Below are positions 15,393 to 24,473 of a DNA stretch of 64,000 nt, in pieces. The stretch is taken from NCBI RefSeq assembly GCF_002803845.1, contig NZ_CP024985.1:7265501-7329500 (forward strand). The letters run 5' to 3'. How positions within the stretch are numbered: the first letter of the stretch is position 1; each line of letters opens with the position of its first letter. A program made the position numbers and the translations under genes. Under the pieces are notes generated by a model. The model was not told the origin of the DNA, did not search any database, and saw nothing but the letters and a program-made list of their open reading frames with translations. Origin of the DNA: Streptomyces lavendulae subsp. lavendulae. GTDB lineage: Bacteria; Actinomycetota; Actinomycetes; Streptomycetales; Streptomycetaceae.

Positions 15393-15857
15393 TCAGGCGC
15401 CCTGTTCGCGCAGCCGGCGGCTGACCTCGCCGAGACCGGCGGCCAGCGCGTCGAGCTGCTCGGGGGTCAGGACGTCTACGAGGATCTCCCGGACGGTGGT
15501 CACGTGCCCGGGGGCGGCCGCCTCCAGCCGGGCCAGACCCGCCTCGGTGAGCACCGCGAAGACCCCGCGGACGTCGGAGGGGCAGCTGCGGCGGCGGACC
15601 AGACCGGCCTTCTCCATCTGGGTGACCTGGTAGGTCAGACCGCTCTTGGAGTTGATCAGGCCGTTGGCCAGTTCGGTCATGCGCAGCTCGTGGTCGGGTG
15701 CCGCGGCGAGCCGCACGAGGATCTCGTACTGCGGATGGGAGAGGCCGGAGTCGTCCTTGAGCTGTTGGTCGAGGCGCCGGTTCACCAGGGCGGAGGCGGC
15801 CAGGAAGCCGTTCCAGGCCCGCATCTCGCGGTCGTCCAGCCATCTCGTCTCAGCCAT
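15393..15857 (-). CDS. MarR-family transcriptional regulator
   Basis: 154 residues with the MarR winged helix: LSHPQYEILVRLAAAPDHEL, MTELANGLINSKSGLTYQVT (recognition helix), and the wing LVRRRSCPSDVRGVFAVLTE. It is divergent from the DoxX-family gene, with two similar candidate operators between them (15875-15894, 15915-15931), so it most likely represses doxX and itself. No Shine-Dalgarno precedes the ATG; TAGGCT (15869-15864) ends 6 nt before it, fitting a leaderless transcript overlapped by the first operator. Confidence 0.92.
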   Translation of the reverse strand: MAETRWLDDREMRAWNGFLAASALVNRRLDQQLKDDSGLSHPQYEILVRLAAAPDHELRMTELANGLINSKSGLTYQVTQMEKAGLVRRRSCPSDVRGVFAVLTEAGLARLEAAAPGHVTTVREILVDVLTPEQLDALAAGLGEVSRRLREQGA

Positions 15858-15874
15858 GGGGCCAGCCTACACGG

Positions 15875-15894
15875 GTTGTTCCAATTTGAATCAA
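15875..15894. promoter_or_regulatory. Candidate MarR operator 1
   Basis: GTTGTTCCAATTTGAATCAA shares the core TTC-N-AATTTGAA with operator 2 and lies just upstream of the MarR -10 element. The AT-rich sequence stands out from its surroundings. Confidence 0.6.
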
Positions 15895-15914
15895 TGGTTA
15901 GGGTCGGGGTGTCG

Positions 15915-15931
15915 GTTCGAATTTGAACAAC
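15915..15931. promoter_or_regulatory. Candidate MarR operator 2
   Basis: GTTCGAATTTGAACAAC contains the near-palindrome GTTCGAATTTGAAC and lies 37-53 bp before the DoxX start, with the core spaced 39 bp from operator 1 (close to four helical turns). Confidence 0.6.
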
Positions 15932-15967
15932 TCCCCTCGGACCGTACCGACCGGAAGGAACCTCCCC

Positions 15968-16543
15968 ATGACCAGCGCCTCCGCCACCGCGACGAAGGCC
16001 CGGGCCACGGCACCGGCCGTGCAGGACGCCCCCACCGCCCCCACCGCCACCAGCACCGCCCACGACGCCGGACTGCTGCTCCTGCGCGTGGTCCTCGGCC
16101 TGACGGTCGCCGCCCACGGAGTGCAGAAGCTCTTCGGCTGGTTCGACGGCGGCGGCATCACCGGCACCGGCCATTTCTTCACCGCCAGCGGCTACCCGGC
16201 CGGGGAGACCATGGCCGTCGTCGCCGGCCTGACCGAGACCCTGGGCGGACTCGCCCTCGCCGTCGGCCTCCTCACCCCGCTCGCCGGCGCCGCGGTGCTC
16301 GGCACGATGATCAACGCCGCCGCCGTCCACGGCCCCGGAGCCTTCTTCGCCCCCAAGGGCATGGAGTACGAGCTCCTCCTCGCCGTGGCCGCCGCCGCCC
16401 TCACCCTCTCCGGCCCGGGCCGCTTCGCCGTCGACCGGCTGCTGCCCGTTCCCGCGCTGCGCAACCACCGGCTGGCCCTCGGTGCCCAGGCCCTGGCCCT
16501 CGGAGTGGTCCTCGCGGCCGTGACGCTCCTCGTGCGCAGCTAG
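15968..16543 (+). CDS. DoxX-family membrane protein
   Basis: 191 residues from ATG at 15968, preceded by GGAAGGA. After an Ala/Thr-rich N-terminus of about 35 residues come four membrane segments: LLLLRVVLGLTVAAHGVQKL, the second after the GWFDGGGITGTGHFF loop (AVVAGLTETLGGLALAVGLL), the third near AGAAVLGTMINAAAV, and the last at the C-terminus. The R...HG.QK motif is characteristic of DoxX/DoxD-like quinol-linked or redox-stress proteins. Control by the divergent MarR gene suggests induction by an electrophile or oxidant (inferred). Confidence 0.9.
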   Translation: MTSASATATKARATAPAVQDAPTAPTATSTAHDAGLLLLRVVLGLTVAAHGVQKLFGWFDGGGITGTGHFFTASGYPAGETMAVVAGLTETLGGLALAVGLLTPLAGAAVLGTMINAAAVHGPGAFFAPKGMEYELLLAVAAAALTLSGPGRFAVDRLLPVPALRNHRLALGAQALALGVVLAAVTLLVRS

Positions 16544-16640
16544 TCCGGGCCCTTTCGCCCGCGGCGGGCGGGTCCCTCCCCCGGAGGGATCCGTCCGGGC
16601 ACCCTGATTGGCTCCGGGCAATCGGGGGAACAGCGGAGAA

Positions 16641-18437
16641 ATGACACAACCCATCGAAGACTACGCACTCATCGGCGACCTGATGACCAGCGGTCTGGTC
16701 GGCCGCGACGGGTCCATCGACTGGCTGTGCCTGCCCCGCTTCGACTCCGCCGCCTGCTTCGCCGCCCTCCTCGGCGAAGTGGACAACGGCCACTGGCGCA
16801 TCGCCCCGAAGAGCGCCGCCGACGGCGAGCGCTGCACCCGCCGGGCGTACGTGGACGGCTCGCTGGTCCTGGAATCCCACTGGGAGACCGAGGACGGCAC
16901 CGTCAAGGTCACCGACTTCATGCCGCAACGGGACGCCGCGCCCGAGGTGATGCGCATCGTGGAGGGGATCACCGGCCAGGTGGCCGTCCGCAGCACCCTG
17001 CGGCTGCGCTTCGACTACGGCCACGTGGTCCCCTGGGTACGGCGCAGCGACGGCGACCGGGTCGCCGTGGCCGGACCCGACTCGGTGTGGTTCCGCAGCG
17101 ACCCGCCGGTCCACACCTGGGGCGAGGACAAGAGCACCCGCTCGGAGTTCACCGTCGGCCCCGGAGACCGGGTCGCCTTCGTGCTCACCTGGCACGCCTC
17201 GCACGAACCGCGCCCCGAGCAGACCGACCCGTACGAGGCGCTCCAGCAGAGCCTCGCCGACTGGCAGGAGTGGTCCGGGCGCTGCCTCTACCGCGGGCCC
17301 TACCGGGAGGCGGTCGTCCGCTCCCTGATCACCCTCAAGGGCCTCACCTACGCCCCCACCGGCGGAATCGTCGCGGCGGCCACCACCTCGCTGCCCGAGG
17401 AACTCGGCGGCGTCCGCAACTGGGACTACCGCTACTGCTGGCTGCGCGACTCCACCCTCACCCTCGGCACCCTCCTGTCCACCGGCTACCTCGACGAGGC
17501 CGGCGCCTGGCGCCGCTGGCTGCTGAGGGCCGTCGCCGGCGACCCGGCCGACCTCCAGATCATGTACGGCCTCGCGGGCGAGCGCCGGATCCCCGAGAGC
17601 GACCTGGCCTGGCTGCGCGGATACGGCGGCTCCGCGCCCGTCCGCGTCGGGAACGCCGCCGTGGACCAGCTCCAGCTCGACGTGTACGGAGAGGTCCTGG
17701 ACTCGCTGCACCTCGCGCGGACCACCGGTCTCGCCAAGGAACGGCACGCCTGGAAGATCCAGCTCGCCCTCCTCGACTTCCTGGAGCGCAACTGGCACCG
17801 CCCCGACGAGGGGCTGTGGGAGGTGCGCGGCCCGCGCCGCCACTTCGTGCACTCCAAGGTGATGGCCTGGGTCGCCGCCGACCGGGCCGTGCAGGCCCTG
17901 GAGGGGGACCCGACCATGCCCGGGGACGTGGAGCGCTGGCGGACCATGCGCGACGAGGTCCACCGCGACGTCTGCGAGCACGGGTTCGACGCCGAGCGGG
18001 GCACCTTCACCCAGTACTACGGCTCGCGCGAGCTGGACGCCGCCACCCTCCTCATCCCCCGGGTCGGCTTCCTGCCGCCCCACGACCCGCGCGTCATCGG
18101 CACCGTCGACGCGGTCCGCGCGGAACTGGGCCGCAGCGGTCTGGTCCGCCGCTACTCCACCGAGGGCCCCTCGGTGGACGGGCTGCCCGGGGACGAGGGA
18201 GCCTTCCTCGCCTGCTCGTTCTGGCTGGCGGACGCGCTGCACCTGACCGGCCGGGAGAAGGAGGCGCGCACCCTCTTCGAACGGCTGCTGGACGTGCGCA
18301 ACGACGTGGGACTGCTGGCCGAGGAGTACGACCCGATCGCCGGACGCCAGCTCGGCAACTTCCCGCAGGCCTTCAGCCACGTCGGCCTGGTGAACACCGC
18401 CCTCACCCTGTCCGGGGAGGGCACCACGACCGGCTGA
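16641..18437 (+). CDS. Glycoside hydrolase family 15 protein (trehalase/glucoamylase-like)
   Basis: 598 residues from ATG at 16641, with GCGGAGAA upstream. The N-terminal beta domain begins PIEDYALIGDLMTSGLVGRD and SIDWLCLPRFDSAACFAALL; the (alpha/alpha)6 barrel carries RNWDYRYCWLRDS, one catalytic acidic site, and GLLAEEYDP near residue 575, the other. Family members of this length in actinobacteria hydrolyse trehalose or alpha-1,4-glucans in the cytoplasm. No signal peptide is present. It appears to be a single-gene unit ending at a strong hairpin. Confidence 0.9.
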   Translation: MTQPIEDYALIGDLMTSGLVGRDGSIDWLCLPRFDSAACFAALLGEVDNGHWRIAPKSAADGERCTRRAYVDGSLVLESHWETEDGTVKVTDFMPQRDAAPEVMRIVEGITGQVAVRSTLRLRFDYGHVVPWVRRSDGDRVAVAGPDSVWFRSDPPVHTWGEDKSTRSEFTVGPGDRVAFVLTWHASHEPRPEQTDPYEALQQSLADWQEWSGRCLYRGPYREAVVRSLITLKGLTYAPTGGIVAAATTSLPEELGGVRNWDYRYCWLRDSTLTLGTLLSTGYLDEAGAWRRWLLRAVAGDPADLQIMYGLAGERRIPESDLAWLRGYGGSAPVRVGNAAVDQLQLDVYGEVLDSLHLARTTGLAKERHAWKIQLALLDFLERNWHRPDEGLWEVRGPRRHFVHSKVMAWVAADRAVQALEGDPTMPGDVERWRTMRDEVHRDVCEHGFDAERGTFTQYYGSRELDAATLLIPRVGFLPPHDPRVIGTVDAVRAELGRSGLVRRYSTEGPSVDGLPGDEGAFLACSFWLADALHLTGREKEARTLFERLLDVRNDVGLLAEEYDPIAGRQLGNFPQAFSHVGLVNTALTLSGEGTTTG

Positions 18438-18465
18438 GCGTGCTCCGAACCCCGCGCCCGCGCGA

Positions 18466-18508
18466 ACGCCCCCGGGGCCGTCGCGCGTCGCGACGGCCCC
18501 GGGGGCGT
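18466..18508. terminator. Strong bidirectional terminator hairpin
   Basis: A perfect 20-bp stem (18466-18485 with 18489-18508) and a 3-nt loop between the convergent GH15 and permease genes; the most stable hairpin in the window. Confidence 0.85.
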
Positions 18509-18528
18509 GGAGGGGGCGGGCCGGGGGA

Positions 18529-19935
18529 TCAGTCCTCCAGGCCCTCCTCGGTCTCCGGGATGCTCACCAGCCAGCGCGAGTCCTTGCGCGGCCGCAGGTA
18601 CAGGGCCCAGTACAGGGTGGCCACCGCGGTGATGCCACCGGTCCACAGCAGGTACTGGGTCTCCTGCTGGGTCAGGATGTACGCGAGGACGAGGATCAGC
18701 GCGATCGGCACCGCCGGCCACAGCGGCATCCGCCAGGCGGACGCCTGTCCGTGCGCCCCGCGCCGGCTGAACAGCGCGGCCACCGCGACCAGCAGGTACA
18801 TGCCGGTCACCGAGACGCCGGTGACCCCGTAGAGGGTGTCCAGGTTCACGAAGCACATCGCGGCGCCGGGCAGGCCCACCAGCAGGGTGGCCACCCACGG
18901 GGAGCCGAAGCGGCCCAGGCGGGCCAGACCGCGGTTGACCGGCTCGGGCCAGGCCTTGTCACGGGCGGAGGCGAACAGCACCCGGGAGTTCTGGATGACC
19001 ATGACGATGCCGGCGTTGATGATCGCCAGGGCCACGCACAGGCTGACGAAGGTGCCGACCGCCGAGTTCGACCAGGCCGTCACCATCGCGCCGAGGTCGC
19101 CGCCGGCCAGGGCGTCCAGGTCCGGGGCGCCCATGGTGATCGCGATGACCGGCACGAGGATGACCGCGGTGGAGATGGCCAGGGTGGCCAGGACCGTGCG
19201 CGGCACGTTGCGGCGCGGCTTCTCCAGCTCCTCCGACAGGTACACGGCGGTGGAGAAGCCCTGGGTGATGAACAGCGCGATGGCCAGCCCCGAGACCACC
19301 ATCATCGCGGTCACGGTGGAGGTGCCGCCGCCCTCGACGGCGACCGAACCGTGCACCAGGGCGCCCGCGCCCCGCTCGCTGTGGGCGAAGCCGAGCACGG
19401 CGACCAGCGCCGCGGCCACCACTTCGAGGACGAGGAAGATGCCGGTGATCCAGGCGTTGGCCCGCAGGTCGAGCAGACCGGCGAGCGTGGCGAGCAGCAT
19501 CACGGCGCCGCCGGCGACCGGGGCCGGTATGTCGATCACGGGGGAGAGGTAGTCGGCCGTACCCATGGCGATCACCGGCGGCACGATCATCACCACCAGC
19601 AGCGACAGCACGAACACCAGCCAGCCCGCGAGCCGGCCCGCGAGGGTGGACACCATGGCGTACTCACCGCCCGCGCTGGGGATCAGGGTGCCCAGCTCCG
19701 AGTAGCAGAAGGCCACGCCGACGCAGAGCAGCGACCCGATGGCGATCGTGAGCGCGGTCCAGGTGCCGAGGCTGGAGAAGAGGTCGGGCACGACGACGAA
19801 GAGGGTCGAGGCGGGCGTCACGCACGACAGCGTGAGCAGTGTCCCGCCGACGACGCCGATGGAACGCTTGAGCTTCTGCGGGGTCGGCCCGGTCGCCGGG
19901 GCGAGGGCCTGGGGGGCGCTGATCGTGTCAGTCAT
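18529..19935 (-). CDS. APC-superfamily amino-acid permease
   Basis: 468 residues from ATG at 19935 (the frame is open further upstream but without permease character). Around 12 hydrophobic segments; the first carries the APC signature SIGVVGGTLLTLSCVTPAST, and GGEYAMVSTLAGRLAGWLV follows in segment 3. It imports or exchanges amino acids or amines; the substrate is not predictable. An inverted repeat about 117 bp upstream (20052-20083) is a likely operator. Confidence 0.88.
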   Translation of the reverse strand: MTDTISAPQALAPATGPTPQKLKRSIGVVGGTLLTLSCVTPASTLFVVVPDLFSSLGTWTALTIAIGSLLCVGVAFCYSELGTLIPSAGGEYAMVSTLAGRLAGWLVFVLSLLVVMIVPPVIAMGTADYLSPVIDIPAPVAGGAVMLLATLAGLLDLRANAWITGIFLVLEVVAAALVAVLGFAHSERGAGALVHGSVAVEGGGTSTVTAMMVVSGLAIALFITQGFSTAVYLSEELEKPRRNVPRTVLATLAISTAVILVPVIAITMGAPDLDALAGGDLGAMVTAWSNSAVGTFVSLCVALAIINAGIVMVIQNSRVLFASARDKAWPEPVNRGLARLGRFGSPWVATLLVGLPGAAMCFVNLDTLYGVTGVSVTGMYLLVAVAALFSRRGAHGQASAWRMPLWPAVPIALILVLAYILTQQETQYLLWTGGITAVATLYWALYLRPRKDSRWLVSIPETEEGLED

Positions 19936-20245
19936 CGTGCGGGATTTCCGATCGCCAGATGCGGGGAATGAGCGCGGGAGCGGTATCGCCTCCGGGGCGG
20001 TGGTGGGCAAATCGCTGCGTGCTCCCGTGGCCGATATGGAAACTCCACGAGATCCGCAGGTCAATAGCTGTTCACCTGCGGATTCCATCGTGCGGGTCGG
20101 GGGCGCGGCCCTGAGGCGAGCGTTAAGACCGCGTAAACATTGACCCGCGCAGGGGTGCGATAACCGCAGCATGATCGTACGAATTTCCTTCCGCTTTGCC
20201 CGCCGCGGGAGCGATCCGGCGACCGGATCCGGCCACCGGACCCGG
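19936..20245. other. Upstream region of the permease and 3' region of the SpoIIE gene
   Basis: 310 bp with no gene. It contains the inverted repeat 20052-20083 and GC-rich complementary stretches at 20215-20245 that may terminate transcription. Confidence 0.5.
20052..20083. promoter_or_regulatory. Perfect inverted repeat with embedded -35-like element
   Basis: Arms ATCCGCAGGT (20052-20061) and ACCTGCGGAT (20074-20083) with a 12-nt spacer. On the minus strand TTGACC (20064-20059) lies across the spacer and the promoter-proximal arm, a plausible -35 for the permease, so a protein bound here would control it. Confidence 0.6.
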
Positions 20246-22384
20246 TTACCGGTCCCCGCCCGTGCGGGAGGCGAGCAGCAGGGCGATGTCGTCGGGGCGG
20301 TCGGCGGTGCTCCCCGCCTCGGCGACCAGCCGGTCCGCCGTCTCCGTCAGCGGCGACGGCCGGGCCCCGGCCAGCGCGGCCCGCAACCGCTCCACCCCCT
20401 CGTCGATGTCCGTGCCCGGCATCTCCACCAGCCCGTCGGTGTACAGGGCGAGCACCGCACCCGGCTCCAGCCACAGCTCGGTCACCGGGTAGTCGCCGCC
20501 CGGGTCGATGCCCAGCACGACCCCGCCGGGCAGGTCCAGCACCTCGGTGCGGCCGCCGGGGTGGCGCAGCAGCGGCTGGGGATGACCGGCCCGGGCGGCG
20601 AGGGCCCGGCCGGAGCCCGGGTCCAGCAGGACGTAGCAGCAGCTCGCGAACTGGCCCGGGTCCAGGTCGATCAGCAGTTGGTTCGTCCCCCGCACCACCT
20701 CGTCCGGGGCGTTGCCGCTCAGCGCGAAGGCCCGCACCGCGCTGCGCAGTTGCCCCATGGTCGCGGCGGCCGCCACCCCGTGCCCCTGGACGTCCCCGAT
20801 GACGAGCGCCAGCAGCCCCGCACTCGTCTCGATCACGTCGTACCAGTCACCGCCGACGTCCATGCCGACCGTGCCCGGAAGGTAGCGGCCCACCGTGTCC
20901 ACGTGCTTGAGCACCGGCAGCCGCCGCGGCAGCAGGGCCGCCTGCAGACCCCGGGCCAGCGCCGCCTCGCTGTCGTAGCGCCGCGCCCGCTCCAGGGCCT
21001 GCGCGATCAGCCCCGCGAGCGCGGTGAGCACCGTACGCTCCTCCGCGCTGAAGCCGCGCGGGGCGTCGAAACCGAGGATGCAGGAACCCACCGGCCGCCC
21101 GGAGGCGATCAACGGCAGGAACGCGCGGGCGCCGACGTCCGCGTCCAGCGGGATCCCCGGATAGGCCGCCGCCAGGTGCTGCATCGACTCGAAGAACAGC
21201 GGCCGGCCCGTGGTCAGGGTCTCCACACCGGGCAGCCGGACGTCGAGCGACACCCCGTCGAAGCGGTCGAGGAACCCGTGGGGGAAGCCGGTCTCCCAGG
21301 CCAGGAACAGGTGCCGCTCGTTCAGCAGGTAGATCGCCAGCTGGCGGCCGCCGAAGGCCGGCAGCAGCTCCTCGGTGACCACCGCCGACACCTGACGGGC
21401 GGTGACCGCCTCCGTCAGCGCGATGGCCAGGGCCACCGGCCGGTACAGGGCGGCCGCCCGGTCGGCGGGCGTCCCGGACCCCGTGGCGGTCCGGGCCTGC
21501 GCATCGGGCACGGGGGCCGGTTCCCCACCGGGTTCCAGGGTCACCGTCACCCCGTCCGGCCCGGGGTAGAGCCCCACCGTCATCCAGTCGCGGTCCGGGT
21601 CCGGGCCGCTGCGCGCCGCGAAGTGCACCGGCACGGGGGACAGGAACACCCCCCGGAAGTGGTCCTCGTAGGCGGGATGCCCCAGCCACGGCACCGCCTC
21701 CCACAGGAAGCGGCCGGGCAGCCCCTGCGCGCCGGGGCCGATGAGCGCCTCGGCGGCGGAGTTGGCGAAACCGATCCTGCCCTCCCGGTCCACCGACAGC
21801 AGGGCCTGCGCAAGGCGGTTCACGGCCTCCCGGGCGCCCCCCGCCGGGGCCGTCGGGGGGATCTCCACCGGGTCACCGGTCCACACCACCGGGTCCCCCG
21901 CCGCCGCCAGCGCGGCCAGCTCCGCCGACAGAGCCTCGGCGGCCGCGCGCAGCAGCTCCCGGTCGGCCTCCCCGACGGCGTGGCCCGGGGTCGCCGGGCG
22001 CAGCACGAACAGCACCCCGAAGCGCTCGGGGCCGCCCGTCACGGGCTCGTACAGCGAGGAGAAGGGGACCGGCAGCCCCGCCATCAGCTGGGGGAAGCGC
22101 CGCATGGCCGCCTCCTCGTCCGCGAGGTGCACGGACTGGCCGGAGCGGTAGGCCTCGGCGACCGGGTACGGGCGGTTCACCTGCATCCGCCACCAGGGGC
22201 CGAACAACGGCCCCGGCAGACCGGTGAACACCGCCAGCCGCAGCAGCTCCGGGGACTCGGAACGCAGGTACACCCCGCCCGCGTACCCGCCGAGGGCCTC
22301 CACGGCGCTCACGGTGGCGCGCGCGAGCACCCGGTCCCGGTCCTCGTCGGGGCAGGAGCCACCGCTGTCCGGTCTCGCCGTCAC
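20246..22384 (-). CDS. SpoIIE/RsbU-type PP2C phosphatase with GAF and PAS sensor domains
   Basis: About 712 residues from GTG at 22384; the frame stays open to 22975, but that extension is compositionally unlike protein. Order: a GAF-like domain (1-165), a PAS-like domain (about 185-300, SVDREGRIGFANSAAEALIG), a second GAF domain (about 330-480), then the PP2C catalytic domain with GMDVGGDWYDVI, GDVQGHGVAAAATMGQLR and YTDGLVE carrying the metal-binding Asp residues. Such proteins dephosphorylate anti-sigma antagonists in partner-switching. No anti-sigma gene is adjacent, so its target is elsewhere. Confidence 0.9.
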   Translation of the reverse strand: MTARPDSGGSCPDEDRDRVLARATVSAVEALGGYAGGVYLRSESPELLRLAVFTGLPGPLFGPWWRMQVNRPYPVAEAYRSGQSVHLADEEAAMRRFPQLMAGLPVPFSSLYEPVTGGPERFGVLFVLRPATPGHAVGEADRELLRAAAEALSAELAALAAAGDPVVWTGDPVEIPPTAPAGGAREAVNRLAQALLSVDREGRIGFANSAAEALIGPGAQGLPGRFLWEAVPWLGHPAYEDHFRGVFLSPVPVHFAARSGPDPDRDWMTVGLYPGPDGVTVTLEPGGEPAPVPDAQARTATGSGTPADRAAALYRPVALAIALTEAVTARQVSAVVTEELLPAFGGRQLAIYLLNERHLFLAWETGFPHGFLDRFDGVSLDVRLPGVETLTTGRPLFFESMQHLAAAYPGIPLDADVGARAFLPLIASGRPVGSCILGFDAPRGFSAEERTVLTALAGLIAQALERARRYDSEAALARGLQAALLPRRLPVLKHVDTVGRYLPGTVGMDVGGDWYDVIETSAGLLALVIGDVQGHGVAAAATMGQLRSAVRAFALSGNAPDEVVRGTNQLLIDLDPGQFASCCYVLLDPGSGRALAARAGHPQPLLRHPGGRTEVLDLPGGVVLGIDPGGDYPVTELWLEPGAVLALYTDGLVEMPGTDIDEGVERLRAALAGARPSPLTETADRLVAEAGSTADRPDDIALLLASRTGGDR

Positions 22385-22615
22385 ACAGCAAGGATGCGCC
22401 CGCGGCGGCGAGCGGTGCATCCCGGCACCCGCCTCCGCGCCCGGCCCCCGGGGGCCGCCGGGGGAGTACGGGAGCGGCCGCGGAGCCCCCGCCGGGCCCG
22501 CGCCGGCCCCGCGGCGACCGGACGCCGTAACCACTGACCCGAACGCCTCCCCCGTCCGGGGGACGGACCGGCGCGCGGGCCGTCGCCCGGGCCCGTACCG
22601 GGGAGGCATCCCGGC

Positions 22616-23335
22616 ATGCACCAGCCCTACGACACGTCCACGCACCCGGCGCCCCGGGCCGCCTTCACCGCGGCCGACGCCTACACGCTCCGCACCGCGC
22701 TGGACGCCCTGGGCGGGGTCCGCGACCTCGACGCCCTCGACGTGGCCTGCGGGCACGGCGGCACCGTCACCCTGCTCACCGGCGGGGGAGCCCGGCGCAC
22801 CGTGGGGGTCGACAGCTGCCCCGACCGCCTGCGCCGCGCCCGGGCGGCGGCCTCCGGCTCGGCCGCGGTGGAGTACGTCCTCGCCGACGCCGCCGCCATG
22901 CCCCACCTCGGTCCCTTCGACCTGGCCACCGCCGTCTACGTGTTCAGCCACGCACCCGACCGGGAGGCCCTGCACGCCATGTTCCGCGGGATCCGCGCGA
23001 ACCTGCGGCCCGGCGGCCGGCTGCTGTCACTGGTGCGCAACCCGGGCGCCTTCCCGCGCGTGGACTGGTCACCGTACGGCGTGCGCATCCTCGACCGCGT
23101 ACAGGAGGGCGACGCACCGCTGCTGAAGGCCCAGCTCCTGACCGAGCCCCCGCAGCACTTCGAGTACCGCGAATGGGCGCACGCCGACTTCGCCGAAGCC
23201 GCCGTCGACGCCGGCTTCACCACCGTCGGCTGGCAGCCCAGCCGGACCCCGCCCGCCGACCCGGCGCGCGACGAGGCCTACTGGAGCGCGTACCGGGCCT
23301 GGCCCGTCAGCTCGCTCATGACCTGCACCGCCTAG
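22616..23335 (+). CDS. Class I SAM-dependent methyltransferase
   Basis: 239 residues. The SAM-binding motif I is LDVACGHGGTVTLL (residues about 40-53), followed by VGVDSC (acidic end of strand 2) and FDLATAVYVFSHAPDREAL (motif IV region). The C-terminal part (FEYREWAHADFAEAAVDAGF) resembles ToxA/UbiE-like small-molecule methyltransferases. The substrate is unknown. Its stop codon overlaps the stop of the convergent hydrolase gene within CTAG (23332-23335). Confidence 0.88.
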   Translation: MHQPYDTSTHPAPRAAFTAADAYTLRTALDALGGVRDLDALDVACGHGGTVTLLTGGGARRTVGVDSCPDRLRRARAAASGSAAVEYVLADAAAMPHLGPFDLATAVYVFSHAPDREALHAMFRGIRANLRPGGRLLSLVRNPGAFPRVDWSPYGVRILDRVQEGDAPLLKAQLLTEPPQHFEYREWAHADFAEAAVDAGFTTVGWQPSRTPPADPARDEAYWSAYRAWPVSSLMTCTA

Positions 23336-24243
23336 AGCGGATCGGCCGCCGCCGTGACGAGCTCGACGATGCGCTCCCGGGCCGCGCGCCCCTCCGGGAC
23401 CGGGAGCAGCGGGTACCCGTGCGGCAGGCCCGGCTCCTCGTGCCACTCCACCTCGACCCCGGCGGCCCGCGCCCGGCGCAGCAGCTCGCGGCTGTCGGTG
23501 CTCAGCACGTCCCGGGTCCCGGTGAACACCGTCAGCGGCGCCAGCCCCTCGAAGGAGCCGTGCAGCGGGCTCACCCGGGGGTCGTCGAAGGGGAGGGTGC
23601 CCGCGTACAGCCGGCCCGCCTCGGCCAGACCCGCGCGGGCCAGCACCGGGTCGGCCGGCTCGATGGCCGCCTGGTCCGGGTGGGTCATGCTCACGTCCAG
23701 CCAGGGGGAGACCAGCACGATCCGGGACGGCTGCGCCCCGGTGCGCTCGCGCAGCCGCTGTGCGGCCGCCAGTGCCAGCCCGGCCCCGGCCGAGTCGCCC
23801 AGGAGGATCGTCCCGCCCGCCCCGCCGCTCTCGATCAGACCGCTCAGCAGGTCGGCGGCGACCGGAACCGTACGGTCGGCGGTCCCGCGCGGCGCCAGTA
23901 CGTACGCCGGTACGACGACCCGGGCCCGCGCCCGGGTCACCAGGGTCCGGACCAGCGACCAGTGCGGCCGGACCAGCTCGTCGACGAAGGCCCCGCCGTG
24001 CACGTAGAGCACCCGCGCCACCGGCTCGGCCCCGCGCGGCGAGGCGTCGTACACGGGCCAGGCCCCGACGAACGTCCGCGACACCTCGGCGACGCGGCCC
24101 AGCGAGCGCGGCGGCAGGTGCGAAGCGGGCCGGCGGGCCGACCGCGCCACCGTCGCCCGGACCGCTTCCGCCGTCGCGAACCGTCTTCGCCGCCCCGTCG
24201 CGACCAGTGCGGCCGAAAGCGCCCTGCTGCGCAGACTCGGCAC
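23332..24243 (-). CDS. Alpha/beta hydrolase (hormone-sensitive-lipase family)
   Basis: 303 residues from GTG at 24243, preceded by AGGTGAGGGGC (an upstream GTG at 24252 lies inside that site). Family IV esterase features: oxyanion hole YVHGGAF, nucleophile elbow LLGDSAGAGLALA, acid GTRDVLSTD and the catalytic His in GLPHGYPLLP. It hydrolyses short-chain esters or related bonds in the cytoplasm; no signal peptide is present. Confidence 0.9.
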   Translation of the reverse strand: MPSLRSRALSAALVATGRRRRFATAEAVRATVARSARRPASHLPPRSLGRVAEVSRTFVGAWPVYDASPRGAEPVARVLYVHGGAFVDELVRPHWSLVRTLVTRARARVVVPAYVLAPRGTADRTVPVAADLLSGLIESGGAGGTILLGDSAGAGLALAAAQRLRERTGAQPSRIVLVSPWLDVSMTHPDQAAIEPADPVLARAGLAEAGRLYAGTLPFDDPRVSPLHGSFEGLAPLTVFTGTRDVLSTDSRELLRRARAAGVEVEWHEEPGLPHGYPLLPVPEGRAARERIVELVTAAADPL

Positions 24244-24473
24244 GCCCCTCACCTCCCCTTTTCCCCGAACCGGGACCGTCCACCGGGTCGTGCCCCGGCC
24301 CCCGTCCCCCATCACCTGAGGAGCATAGGCGTGAAGCTGCGCTGTCGACCCGCTTAAGAAAGTCTCGATGGACTGATCACTACGCCGATCGGCAGATTGG
24401 TGCCAGTCACCCACGCCACCCGCGCACCTGCGCACCCGGCGTCCCCTTCCGCAATGCCCCTGGAGCCACCCGC

